DNA of 24,272 nucleotides from positions 1-24,272 of the forward strand of contig JBMZCX010000047.1 of the NCBI GenBank assembly GCA_049613795.1, given 5' to 3'. A program made the position numbers and the translations under genes. This document shows, piece by piece, positions 16,566-24,272 of this stretch. This stretch comes from Thalassotalea_B sp049613795 (GTDB lineage: Bacteria > Pseudomonadota > Gammaproteobacteria > Enterobacterales > Alteromonadaceae). The notes beneath the pieces are model-generated. The model was not told the origin of the DNA. It made no database searches and saw only the letters and a program-made list of their open reading frames with translations. Every line of letters starts with the position of its first letter. The stretch's first letter is position 1.

Positions 16566-18197
16566 TTAGTTCGTGCTAGCTGCAGTAAATTGGCAAATAA
16601 GCGCCATGGTTGACGATGATAGTTGAGTATCTTCGGCCCCGTCAATTACCGCTAAAATTTGTTGGCCAAGCTGCTTGCCAAGCTCAACTCCCCACTGGTC
16701 AAAAGAGTTAACTTGCCATAAAAAGCCTTGCACCGCTATTTTATGTTCATACAAGGCTAACAGTGCGCCAAACGAATGCGGCGTTAACTGCTCAAATAAT
16801 AGTGTATTACTTGGCGTATTACCTTTCATCGTTTTATGAGGAGCAAGGCGTGCTGCCTCGTCAATACTCACGTTTTTATCAAGCAATTCTTGCTGCGCTT
16901 GTTGCAGTGACTTTCCTTTCATTAACGCTTCACTTTGTGCAAAGCAATTAGCGACCAATACCTTGTGGTGCTCCGTGAGTTTGCTTGCTCCTTTTAACGC
17001 CACAATAAAGTCGGTTGGAATAATTTCATCACTTTGATGCATTAACTGCATAAACGCATGTTGGCTATTAGTGCCTTCTTGCCCGAAAACAATTGGCGCA
17101 GTTGGCCATGCTAATTTTTGGCCTTGTTTATTTACCGATTTACCATTACTTTCCATATCGGTTTGTTGCAAATAGCCTGGGAGCGCTCTCAAGCTATGAT
17201 CATACGGAAGAATAGCTAAACTAGGGTACTGTAAAACATTACGGTTCCACATCCCTAGTAAGGCCATTAATACAGGCATATTCTGCTCAAAAGGGCTGGT
17301 TTGAAAGTGTTGATCTAACGCATAGGCACCTTGCTTAAACTGAGAAAAAGCGCTATTTCCAATGGCTAATGCTAGCGGTAAACCAACAGCAGACCACACA
17401 GAAAAACGGCCACCAACCCAGTCCCACATCGGTAATATATGTTTTTCGGATAAACCAAACGCAGTGGCTTTAGCAATATTAGTACTGACGGCAAGCCACT
17501 GCGTTAGCATGACCTGTTCAATATTAATGAGTGAATAATTAGCGCTCTCAGCAGCCATCCATTGCTTCACTGCTTGTGCATTAAGTAAGGTTTCTTGCGT
17601 GGTAAAGGTTTTAGAAATAACGATAACAAGCGTTGTTTCAACCGATAAGCTAGCCAGTTTTTCTTCAACCGCAGCACCATCAACATTGGCAAGTACATGT
17701 ACCTGTAATTGCTGACTACAATAAGGCGTTAAGGCGCTTAGTGCGACTTTGACCCCGTAAAATGAGCCGCCAATCCCTATCACAAGTACATCGGTATACT
17801 GTTTACCATAGGCCGAAGTTAATGTGCCAGAGCGCACTTCATCAACGATTCTTGCTACTCGCCGCTCGGTATTAATAACTTCTTCAGCATCATCTTTTAA
17901 AACGGCTTGTTTAATAGCGTTAGGCGCACGCAATACTGAGTGAAGTACCGCTCTATTTTCTGTTTCGTTAATGTTATCACCACGAAACATTTGTGCAATA
18001 TTATCAGCGAGCTTTTGTTTTTCAGCCCATAAAGTTAATGCCGATAATTCATCTGTACTAATATTTTGTTTAGAAAAATCGAGAAACAGCCCCGCCGCAG
18101 ATAAAGACATATCGGCAGCACGGCTACTGTCTAAAAATAAAGAAGCAATAGAACGCTCATGAGCTTTTGCAGCGTCTACGACATCATTTAATAACAT
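16566..18197 (-). CDS. pgi: Glucose-6-phosphate isomerase
   Basis: Pgi interconverts glucose-6-phosphate and fructose-6-phosphate, here linking central metabolism to nucleotide-sugar synthesis. At 543 residues it is close to E. coli Pgi (549). Conserved segments include IGIGGSFYG (140-148), SKTFTTQETL (195-204), WVGGRFSVWSAVGLPLAL, the active-site GQEGTNSQHAF, and HSFGALLALYEH then WQVNSFDQWGVELGK near the C-terminus. It is 37 bases from galU and in the same orientation. A G-rich but imperfect ribosome site precedes the ATG. Confidence 0.96.
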   Translation of the reverse strand: MLLNDVVDAAKAHERSIASLFLDSSRAADMSLSAAGLFLDFSKQNISTDELSALTLWAEKQKLADNIAQMFRGDNINETENRAVLHSVLRAPNAIKQAVLKDDAEEVINTERRVARIVDEVRSGTLTSAYGKQYTDVLVIGIGGSFYGVKVALSALTPYCSQQLQVHVLANVDGAAVEEKLASLSVETTLVIVISKTFTTQETLLNAQAVKQWMAAESANYSLINIEQVMLTQWLAVSTNIAKATAFGLSEKHILPMWDWVGGRFSVWSAVGLPLALAIGNSAFSQFKQGAYALDQHFQTSPFEQNMPVLMALLGMWNRNVLQYPSLAILPYDHSLRALPGYLQQTDMESNGKSVNKQGQKLAWPTAPIVFGQEGTNSQHAFMQLMHQSDEIIPTDFIVALKGASKLTEHHKVLVANCFAQSEALMKGKSLQQAQQELLDKNVSIDEAARLAPHKTMKGNTPSNTLLFEQLTPHSFGALLALYEHKIAVQGFLWQVNSFDQWGVELGKQLGQQILAVIDGAEDTQLSSSTMALICQFTAASTN

Positions 18198-18234
18198 CGC
18201 AGCGCCCCACTATAATAAAACACTAATTCCCTCG

Positions 18235-19131
18235 TTAGCTAATTAGCGTTTTAAGGTAGTCGTTAAATTCTTCACCTAATTCTTGATGACGCAGTGCATA
18301 TTCAACATTCGCTTTCATGTATCCCATTTTTGAACCACAATCGTGAGACTTTCCGGTCATATGAAACGCCTCAACAGGCTCTATTTTCATTAAGCTGGCA
18401 ATGGCATCTGTTAGCTGAATTTCATCACCAGCACCTGGCGGAGTAAATTCTAATAAGTCCCAAATAGGTGCTGACAGCACATAACGTCCTACTACCGCTA
18501 AGTTAGAAGGTGCTTCATCGATAGGCGGCTTTTCAACCACCTGTGTCATTACTTTTGACTCGCCAGCAACTAATGACTCACCATTACAGTCGGCAACACC
18601 ATAACTACTTACCAGTGCTTCAGGCACGGGTTCAACCATAATTTGGCTATGCCCTGTTTCTTCAAAACGGCTTAACATAGCCGCAAGGTTTTCAGTTTTT
18701 AAATTCGCACTGGCATCATCTAAAATAACGTCTGGTAGCACTACAACAAAAGGTTCTTCCCCAATTAATGGTCTGGCTTTTAATACCGCATGGCCTAAAC
18801 CTTTAGCTTCACCTTGGCGCACATGCATAATGGTGACGTCTTTAGGGCAAATAGCTTGTATTTCTTCTAATAATTGGCGTTTAACACGTTTTTCAAGCGT
18901 AGTTTCTAATTCGAACGACTTATCAAAGTGGTTTTCAATGGCATTTTTTGAAGAATGAGTCACCAGTACAATTTCTTTTATACCAGCAGCTACACACTCA
19001 TTAACAATGTATTGTATAAGAGGTTTGTCAACAATCGGCAACATTTCTTTAGGAATAGCCTTTGTTGCAGGTAACATTCGAGTGCCTAAACCCGCTACAG
19101 GGATCACTGCTTTTTTAATATTTGTACTCAT
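18235..19131 (-). CDS. galU: UTP-glucose-1-phosphate uridylyltransferase GalU
   Basis: GalU makes UDP-glucose from UTP and glucose-1-phosphate. The 298 residues are typical of bacterial GalU. The nucleotidyltransferase signature GLGTRMLPATKAIPKEMLP (from about residue 14) and KPLIQYIVNE are intact, as are VVLPDVILDD and the late HDCGSKMGYMKA lysine region. AGGAAG precedes the ATG. It sits between the WbpP-like epimerase and pgi. Its product is the substrate of GalE at the far end of the same run. Confidence 0.96.
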   Translation of the reverse strand: MSTNIKKAVIPVAGLGTRMLPATKAIPKEMLPIVDKPLIQYIVNECVAAGIKEIVLVTHSSKNAIENHFDKSFELETTLEKRVKRQLLEEIQAICPKDVTIMHVRQGEAKGLGHAVLKARPLIGEEPFVVVLPDVILDDASANLKTENLAAMLSRFEETGHSQIMVEPVPEALVSSYGVADCNGESLVAGESKVMTQVVEKPPIDEAPSNLAVVGRYVLSAPIWDLLEFTPPGAGDEIQLTDAIASLMKIEPVEAFHMTGKSHDCGSKMGYMKANVEYALRHQELGEEFNDYLKTLIS

Positions 19132-19171
19132 TGTATTTCTCTTTCTTCCTATTTAATCCATTAATGCATAG

Positions 19172-20191
19172 TTATAAATGGTCAACATACCATTTCATTG
19201 CTTTAGTAATACCTTGTTGAATACGGTATTGTGGCTCATAACCTAAGCGTTTTTCCGCTTTCGAAATATCAGCTTGTGAATGACGCACGTCTCCCGCTCT
19301 AAAATCTCGATATACCGGCGTTTTATCAACAACAATATCGTTTTCAGCCAATGCTACCTTCAAGCTATCAAATAAAATATTTAATGTAGTGCGATCGCCA
19401 ACGGCAACGTTATAGACTTGGTTTTTACCTTCCTCATTTGCTAATGCAGCTAAAATATTGGCTTGTACCGCATTTTCTATAAAGCAAAAATCACGAGAAG
19501 TTTCGCCGTCGCCATTAACAAAAACATCTTCTTGATTATACATTGCAGCCGTCCACTTAGGAATTACCGCCGCATAGGCACCATCAGGGTCTTGGCGCTT
19601 ACCAAACACATTAAAATAACGTAAACCCACACTATTTAAATCATAGGTGCGTTTAAACACATCAGCATAAAGCTCGTTCACATATTTTGTAACGGCATAA
19701 GGCGATAAAGGGTTACCAATATTTTCTTCCATTTTCGGTAATGCCGGATGGTCGCCATACGTTGAACTGGAAGCCGCATAAACAAATGTTTTAACTTTTG
19801 CTTCTTTCGCCGCCACCAACATATTTAAAAAACCCGTAATATTAGCAGCATTGGTGGTAATAGGGTCTTCAATTGAGCGTGGCACAGAGCCTAACGCCGC
19901 TTGATGAAGAATATAATCAACGCCATTGGTCGCTTGCTGGCAATCAGCTAACTGGCGAATATCACCTTGAATAAAATTAAAATTTTGCCATTGAGCGTCA
20001 GACACTGTGGCTTGCACTTCGTCTAAGTTTTTTTGATGGCCGGTGGCAAAATTATCTAACCCCACCACTTTTTGGCCAAGTAATAGCAATGTTTCTAATA
20101 AATTTGAACCAATAAAGCCCGCACAACCAGTCACTAGCCAAGTATGTTGAGTAGATTTCAATTGCGTTTGAATGTCTTGATAATGACTCAT
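19172..20191 (-). CDS. wbpP: WbpP/TviC-type UDP-N-acetylglucosamine (or its uronate) 4-epimerase
   Basis: This 339-residue extended short-chain dehydrogenase resembles Pseudomonas WbpP and Salmonella TviC almost throughout: LDNFATGHQ, HQAALGSVPRSI, YAASSSTYGDHP, NVFGKRQDPDGAYAAVIPKW and NGDGETSRDFC. The NAD motif is G22-x-x-G25-x-x-G28. The catalytic residues are the Ser cluster at 141-143 and Y165-x-x-x-K169. WbpP converts UDP-GlcNAc to UDP-GalNAc, while TviC acts on the corresponding uronic acids. With the dehydrogenase just upstream, either order yields UDP-GalNAcA. The 339 residues are normal length. The exact preferred substrate cannot be decided from sequence. Confidence 0.93.
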   Translation of the reverse strand: MSHYQDIQTQLKSTQHTWLVTGCAGFIGSNLLETLLLLGQKVVGLDNFATGHQKNLDEVQATVSDAQWQNFNFIQGDIRQLADCQQATNGVDYILHQAALGSVPRSIEDPITTNAANITGFLNMLVAAKEAKVKTFVYAASSSTYGDHPALPKMEENIGNPLSPYAVTKYVNELYADVFKRTYDLNSVGLRYFNVFGKRQDPDGAYAAVIPKWTAAMYNQEDVFVNGDGETSRDFCFIENAVQANILAALANEEGKNQVYNVAVGDRTTLNILFDSLKVALAENDIVVDKTPVYRDFRAGDVRHSQADISKAEKRLGYEPQYRIQQGITKAMKWYVDHL

Positions 20192-20252
20192 ATTAAGTCC
20201 ATATCCTATAGTGAGTTAATGATAATTTAATGACTGTCTTTACTATTGAGCA

Positions 20253-20280
20253 AAACGCCAATGTATACACCTTGGCGTTT
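20253..20280 (-). terminator. Perfect hairpin between the dehydrogenase and epimerase genes
   Basis: AAACGCCAA (20253-20261) and TTGGCGTTT (20272-20280) make a 9-bp perfect stem around a 10-base loop that holds the palindrome TGTATACA. It lies 10 bases after the dehydrogenase stop. On the minus strand the stem ends in TTTT then GCTC, so only a short T-run follows. It may be an attenuator or a processing/stability hairpin that sets the ratio of the two products rather than a full stop. Confidence 0.5.
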
Positions 20281-20290
20281 GATAGCTTGC

Positions 20291-21571
20291 TTATAAGCGA
20301 ATATCAGCTAATTCAGGGTCTAGCATGTATTTTAAATCATAAATAACATGCTCTGCTTTTAAATAGCCTTTAATATCACTCGCTGATAACAGCTTAAATT
20401 GATTGTGCGCAACGGCAAAAATAACCGCGTCGTACTTATTGTTTTCAGGCGCTTTAATTAACTCAACCCCATATTCATGTTTTGCTTCCGCAGGATTAAC
20501 CCAAGGGTCATAAACATCAACATTAATATGGTATTCGGCTAATTCAGCAAGAATATCGACAATTTTAGTATTTCGCACATCAGGACAATTTTCTTTAAAC
20601 GTTAATCCCATCACCAATACATTCGCATCGTTGATTTGAATTTTCCGCTTAATCATCTGTTTGGTTAATTGCGTAACCACATAGGCTCCCATGCCGTCAT
20701 TAATACGTCGGCCCGCTAAAATGACTTCAGGGTTATAGCCGATAGATTGTGCTTTATGTGTTAAATAATACGGGTCAACACCAATACAATGACCGCCGAC
20801 TAAGCCAGGACGAAATGGCAAAAAATTCCATTTAGTGCCCGCAGCTTTCAAGACTTCTTCAGTATCTATATCGAGTTTATTAAAAATGACTGCTAATTCA
20901 TTAATTAGCGCGATATTCAAGTCTCGTTGCGTATTTTCAATGACTTTCGCCGCTTCCGCCACTTTAATTGAAGAGGCTAAATAAGTACCTGCAGTAATAA
21001 TAGACGCATATAAACTGTCAATAAATTGAGCAATTTCAGGAGTAGAGCCAGAGGTTACTTTTAAAATATTAGTGACTCGATGCTCTTTGTCGCCAGGGTT
21101 AATACGTTCTGGGCTATAGCCTGCAAAAAAATCAGTATTAAAGGTTAGGCCCGAGACTTTTTCAATTTCAGGTAAACATTCGTCTTCGGTAGCGCCTGGG
21201 AATACCGTTGATTCATAAATAACGATATCGCCTTGGTTAATTACACTACCTAGCATTTGGCTTGCTTTAATAAGAGGCGTTAAATCTGGCTGTTTATGCT
21301 CATCAATAGGTGTTGGTACGGTAACAATATAGACATTACAATCTTTCAGTGCTTTAACATCAGCCGAATAATTAATAAATGGCGACTCGGCCATTTCTTC
21401 TTTTGACACTTCTAAAGTAAAGTCATTGCCGCTATTAAGTTCTTGAACGCGTTTTTGATTAATATCAAAACCTAACGTTGGATATTTTTTACCAAACTCA
21501 ACCGCCAGCGGCAAACCGACATACCCTAAACCGATGATAGCTATTTTAACATTTTCTAAAGTGTGTAACAT
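20291..21571 (-). CDS. tviB: TviB/WbpO-type UDP-N-acetylhexosamine 6-dehydrogenase
   Basis: This nucleotide-sugar dehydrogenase oxidises the 6-hydroxymethyl of a UDP-N-acetylhexosamine to a uronic acid with two NAD. The N-terminal NAD fold is GLGYVGLPLA. The central domain has KVIENTQRDLNIALINELA. The catalytic cysteine lies in GGHCIGVDPYY (C262 from the ATG), and the C-terminal domain has GLTFKENCPDVRNTK. The central IENTQRDLNIAL form and DPYYLTHKA fit the TviB/WbpO branch rather than UDP-glucose dehydrogenase. The frame could open at GTG 21580, with AAGGA four bases upstream. I prefer ATG 21571 (426 residues) on usual family length, but the choice is open. It is first gene of the minus-strand run. 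Confidence 0.92.
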   Translation of the reverse strand: MLHTLENVKIAIIGLGYVGLPLAVEFGKKYPTLGFDINQKRVQELNSGNDFTLEVSKEEMAESPFINYSADVKALKDCNVYIVTVPTPIDEHKQPDLTPLIKASQMLGSVINQGDIVIYESTVFPGATEDECLPEIEKVSGLTFNTDFFAGYSPERINPGDKEHRVTNILKVTSGSTPEIAQFIDSLYASIITAGTYLASSIKVAEAAKVIENTQRDLNIALINELAVIFNKLDIDTEEVLKAAGTKWNFLPFRPGLVGGHCIGVDPYYLTHKAQSIGYNPEVILAGRRINDGMGAYVVTQLTKQMIKRKIQINDANVLVMGLTFKENCPDVRNTKIVDILAELAEYHINVDVYDPWVNPAEAKHEYGVELIKAPENNKYDAVIFAVAHNQFKLLSASDIKGYLKAEHVIYDLKYMLDPELADIRL

Positions 21572-21936
21572 AATCAGCACTTAATCCTTTATTATCTATT
21601 TTAGATGTCTGTCTTAGAAATAATCATTAAGTAATATTACTATTATTTAACAAATGAACCCAAGAATAAATTGTTAAAACCACAGATAAAATAGAATATA
21701 AAGCCATTATTAAGCAAACTGCCAATCATTCAAGCTTTTGTTCACTGTAAATAAAACTTTCATTTATCCTTTCAATTGAAAAGGCTAATAACTTGCACTT
21801 GCCACTTATCCTCGGTATAACAAGCGCAGATTTTATAAAATTAACGTCATTTCGAACCAATTTCATACAATTTGTTCAAATTAAAATCAACCTATAATAA
21901 TTACAAATAAATGACGCAATCAGGAAGGAAAAATTT
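21572..21936. promoter_or_regulatory. Divergent intergenic region between tviB and the POT transporter
   Basis: This 365-base AT-rich spacer has no gene on either strand. It must hold promoters for two divergent units: the long minus-strand run and the POT transporter. A plus-strand -10 is evident (separate entry). On the minus strand AT-rich -10-like hexamers such as TAAAAT occur near 21600, but none has a good -35, so I do not place that promoter. A near-palindrome centred on CAATTG (TTTCAATTGAAA, 21770-21781) is present, with no known binder. Confidence 0.6.
21871..21898 (+). promoter_or_regulatory. Probable sigma-70 promoter of the POT transporter gene
   Basis: TATAAT at 21893-21898 is a perfect -10. 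The -35 is poor (TTTGTT 21871-21876, 16-base spacer), suggesting dependence on an activator. The leader would be about 30 bases, with a strong Shine-Dalgarno AGGAAGGA (21922-21929) seven bases before the ATG. Confidence 0.55.
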
Positions 21937-23481
21937 ATGAATACGCAAACTGACCAATCATTTTTTGGTCACCCGAAGGGACTTCAAACCCTCTTTATTA
22001 CAGAAATGTGGGAGCGCATGAGTTACTACGGCATGCGCATGCTTCTTGTATTATTTATGACCGCGACATTACAAGAAGGAGGCTTAGGCCTAACCGTTGC
22101 CTCTGCAGCGGCTATTTATGGTTTATATACAGGTAGTGTCTACTTTATGGGCTTACCTGGCGGCTGGATTTCAGATCGATTATTAGGTGGTCAAAAATCT
22201 GTATGGTATGGGGCAATCATAATAATGATTGGCCATATTATTTTGGCGATCCCTAATGATAATACATTTTTTATCGGCTTAATTGTGGTTATTTTAGGCA
22301 CAGGTCTATTAAAACCAAACATTGGCGCTATGGTAGGCCAATTGTATTCAGAAAAAGACGTACGCCGTGATAGTGGTTATGCTCTTTATTATATGGGGAT
22401 TAACCTTGGTTCGGTTATTGGTTATGCCGTTTGCGGTTACTTAATGGAGAATGTTGGTTGGCATTGGGCCTTTGGTGCGGCTGCCGTAGGTATGGGATTA
22501 GGTTTAATTCAATATAAGCTTACAACGCCTAAACTTGCTGGTGTTGGTGAAAAGCCAGTGCATCCAATGTCAGAGAAAGCACAAAAAACCAGTTGGTCAA
22601 TCATTAGCGCAACATTAGTTGGTATTGCTATTGTTACTTCATTAGTTTTTAGCGGTACAATTGCTATTGATCCTGTCGTTGTCGCACAATATGTTGCCAT
22701 TGCATTCTCATTAATATTCATTATTTATTATGCTGTTATTTATTTTTTCAGTGATTTAACCTCAAATGAAAAGAAACGACTTTGGGCGCTTCTACTTATT
22801 TGTATCGCCTCAGCATGTTTTTGGTCTGGTTTTGAACAAGCAGGTTCTTCATTAAACCTGTTTGCCCGTGATTATACTGATCGCTTAATAGGGTCATTTG
22901 AAGTACCTACGGGCTGGTTTCAGTCATTAAATTCTGTATTTATTGTTTTATTATCGCCTTTCTTTGCTGCTCTGTGGATTAATTTAGGAAAAAAATGGGT
23001 AAGCCCTTCTTACGGACTTAAATGTGCCTTTGGCTTAATTGTAATGGCGAGTGGTTTTATTGTAATGTTTTTCGCAGCACAATATGCCGCTTCAGGCATG
23101 AAAGTAGCACCTTATTGGTTAGTTGCAACCTACTTCTTACATACCGTTGGTGAATTATGTTTAAGCCCTGTTGCATTAAGTGCAGTAAGTAAATTATCTC
23201 CTAAGCGTTTTGCTGGTCAAATGATGGGCATATTTGTATTAACCTATTCTATCGGTAATATCATTTCAGGCTTATTAGCGGGTAATTATGATCCAAATAA
23301 CGTTGAGCAAATTCCATCGCTTTATATTCAAATTAGTTTATTTAGTATTGGTATTGGTATTGTCATGTTATTAATTGGCTTAAAATCAAGATACTGGGAA
23401 AGCCTAGCATCAGACGATGAAGATGAAAGCCCTAAAGAGAACTTAACAACTAATGACAAAGCAGCAGGCTCTGTTGCTTAA
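21937..23481 (+). CDS. POT/PTR-family proton-dependent oligopeptide transporter
   Basis: This 514-residue major-facilitator transporter imports di- and tripeptides with protons across the inner membrane. The POT signature E23-x-x-E26-R27 (EMWERMSYYGMR) on helix 1 is complete. The second family motif YYMGINLGS (about 151-159) and a late helix motif VGELCLSPVALS are present. Fourteen or so hydrophobic segments are visible, matching the DtpT/YdgR-like branch. The hydrophilic C-terminal tail ends with acidic residues (DDEDE). It is a single-gene unit: its own -10, a strong ribosome site, and a perfect hairpin terminator 23 bases after the stop. Substrate range cannot be read from the sequence. 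Confidence 0.94.
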   Translation: MNTQTDQSFFGHPKGLQTLFITEMWERMSYYGMRMLLVLFMTATLQEGGLGLTVASAAAIYGLYTGSVYFMGLPGGWISDRLLGGQKSVWYGAIIIMIGHIILAIPNDNTFFIGLIVVILGTGLLKPNIGAMVGQLYSEKDVRRDSGYALYYMGINLGSVIGYAVCGYLMENVGWHWAFGAAAVGMGLGLIQYKLTTPKLAGVGEKPVHPMSEKAQKTSWSIISATLVGIAIVTSLVFSGTIAIDPVVVAQYVAIAFSLIFIIYYAVIYFFSDLTSNEKKRLWALLLICIASACFWSGFEQAGSSLNLFARDYTDRLIGSFEVPTGWFQSLNSVFIVLLSPFFAALWINLGKKWVSPSYGLKCAFGLIVMASGFIVMFFAAQYAASGMKVAPYWLVATYFLHTVGELCLSPVALSAVSKLSPKRFAGQMMGIFVLTYSIGNIISGLLAGNYDPNNVEQIPSLYIQISLFSIGIGIVMLLIGLKSRYWESLASDDEDESPKENLTTNDKAAGSVA

Positions 23482-23503
23482 TTACTAACTTGTTATTACT
23501 CTC

Positions 23504-23537
23504 AAAATAGCCAACTTATTCAGTTGGCTATTTTTTT
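23504..23537 (+). terminator. Rho-independent terminator of the POT transporter gene
   Basis: AAAATAGCCAAC (23504-23515) pairs perfectly with GTTGGCTATTTT (23523-23534) over 12 bp with a 7-base loop, and the T-run continues to 23537. A frame that reads through this hairpin from TTG 23524 joins the next gene, but that start lies inside the stem and is rejected. Confidence 0.92.
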
Positions 23538-23598
23538 CTTTAATTTTTCCCTTTTCCCCTTTATGGTTGTTACATCGCAGGTAAACATAGCAACCTTA

Positions 23599-24222
23599 AT
23601 GAGCAACTCTCACCATAACGATCGCAGCGAACTTAGAAAGTTCATTCGCCATCAACGAAACCACCTTAGCCAAGCAACGCAAACCCAAGAAGCAATGCGC
23701 TTATTAAATGTATTGAGTGCCCACCCAAATATCATAAAAGCGAGCAATATTGCGCTATACCTTAGTAACGATGGTGAACTAAACACTGAGCCATTTATTC
23801 ACTGGTGTTGGCAGAAAAAAATAAACACTTATCTACCTGTTATTCACCCTTTCAGTAAAAGTCAGCTATTATTTTTACACTATCATCAACACTCTAAAAT
23901 GAAAGCCAACTGCTATGGTATTTTAGAGCCTAAACTCAATGTGAACGATATTATTCCTACTCACGCATTAGACATTATTTTTACCCCTTTAGTTGCTTTC
24001 GACGAAGCAGGAAACAGAATGGGCATGGGCGGCGGCTTTTATGATCGCACATTAGCTCACTGGTATAGAGATTACCAAACCAATAAAAAGGCAACACCTC
24101 GCCCCATTGGTCTTGCCCATGATTGCCAAAAAGTGAGCAGTCTTACAGCACAAGCTTGGGATATTCCCTTACCAGAAATTATCACCCCCACGCAACATTA
24201 CCGTTTTAGCTCACATTTATAA
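23599..24222 (+). CDS. fau: 5-formyltetrahydrofolate cyclo-ligase (YgfA/Fau)
   Basis: This enzyme converts 5-formyl-THF to 5,10-methenyl-THF with ATP in one-carbon metabolism. From ATG 23599 it has 207 residues, beginning MSNSHHNDRSELRKFIRHQR, as expected for the family. Conserved parts are LYLSNDGELNTEPF, YLPVIHPFSKSQLLFLHY, FTPLVAFDEAGNRMGMGGGF with YDRTL following (folate/ATP site) and AHDCQ. The frame extends upstream to TTG 23524, but that extension falls in the POT terminator and encodes a Phe-rich stretch unlike the family. The ribosome site at 23599 is weak (AGG 18 bases away). In many gammaproteobacteria this gene follows zapA and the 6S RNA gene; here it follows a POT transporter. 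Confidence 0.93.
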   Translation: MSNSHHNDRSELRKFIRHQRNHLSQATQTQEAMRLLNVLSAHPNIIKASNIALYLSNDGELNTEPFIHWCWQKKINTYLPVIHPFSKSQLLFLHYHQHSKMKANCYGILEPKLNVNDIIPTHALDIIFTPLVAFDEAGNRMGMGGGFYDRTLAHWYRDYQTNKKATPRPIGLAHDCQKVSSLTAQAWDIPLPEIITPTQHYRFSSHL

Positions 24223-24240
24223 TCCTGAAGAACAAAGCCC

Positions 24241-24272
24241 ATGACAGCAGTTAAGCTAGCTTGTTATACTAA
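24241..24272 (+). CDS. Possible start of a further gene (partial, unrecognised)
   Basis: ATG 24241 opens a frame reading MTAVKLACYT to the right edge, 18 bases after the fau stop and in the same direction. A GAAG about 12 bases upstream is only a weak ribosome site. Ten residues are too few to identify a family, and the frame may be chance. Confidence 0.3.
   Translation, partial: MTAVKLACYT

Noticed and set aside
16763..16951. 62-codon plus-strand frame inside pgi
   Set aside because: It is antisense to the conserved C-terminal part of Pgi, has no ribosome site and is a shadow of the real reading frame.
23524..23598. Upstream 25-residue extension of the folate cyclo-ligase frame from TTG
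   Set aside because: The TTG lies inside the perfect terminator hairpin of the POT gene, and the Phe-rich extension does not resemble the family's N-terminus.
1..24272. Possible defence island, prophage, integron or CRISPR
   Set aside because: All sizeable genes match housekeeping or surface-related families, and no integrase, transposase, spaced repeat array or toxin-antitoxin pair was seen on either strand.

Overview
The window looks like a chromosomal segment of a marine gammaproteobacterium of the order Alteromonadales, most likely Colwellia or Thalassotalea-like. This rests on the low G+C sequence, on an ECF sigma factor paired with a DUF3379 protein, on PutP, POT and EAL-HDOD proteins of that type, and on REP-like 'GTAG' palindromes. 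It is inferred from gene content only; no 16S or marker search was possible. Coding density is high. No tRNA, rRNA, CRISPR array, insertion sequence or prophage was seen.

Layout. (1) 1-4741, plus strand: the end of an aerotolerance-type (Bat) operon. It holds the tail of a DUF4381 protein, BatA (VWA), a BatB/BatC fusion (VWA plus TPR plus a glutamine-rich tail) and BatD, all with overlapping stops and starts. (2) 4907-6128, plus strand: a two-gene ECF sigma factor and DUF3379 membrane anti-sigma unit, ended by a strong bidirectional hairpin. (3) 6373-7857, minus strand: the sodium/proline symporter PutP, divergent from an EAL-HDOD signalling protein at 8122-9342. (4) 9364-9520: two REP doublets (BIME-like) between convergent genes. 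(5) 9526-21571, minus strand: ten consecutive genes, read in the order tviB-like dehydrogenase, wbpP/tviC-like epimerase, galU, pgi, cysD, cysN, SLC13 permease, cysC, DHH phosphoesterase, galE. (6) 21937-24222, plus strand: a POT peptide transporter with a clear promoter-like -10 and terminator, then 5-formyltetrahydrofolate cyclo-ligase. A possible next gene starts at 24241.

The ten-gene minus-strand run is the most coherent theme. Pgi, GalU and GalE supply UDP-glucose and UDP-galactose. The TviB/WbpP pair supplies UDP-N-acetyl-galactosaminuronate-type sugars. CysD, CysN and CysC make PAPS from sulfate that the SLC13 permease probably imports. The DHH protein may act on the 3',5'-ADP left after PAPS is used. 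No PAPS reductase, sulfite reductase, glycosyltransferase, polymerase, exporter or sulfotransferase is present. The run therefore reads as a precursor cassette (activated sugars plus activated sulfate) that could feed a sulfated, uronic-acid-rich surface polysaccharide made elsewhere. That linkage is inference. The individual enzymes are well supported by motifs.

Nothing in the window is clearly a new defence or mobile system. The items most worth a second look are the sugar-plus-PAPS cassette with its DHH member, the REP doublets with compensatory stem changes, the EAL domain that keeps its metal ligands but has a rewritten loop, the two inverted repeats in the cysN-permease gap, and a possible ECF-type promoter lying directly on the sigma factor's start codon.
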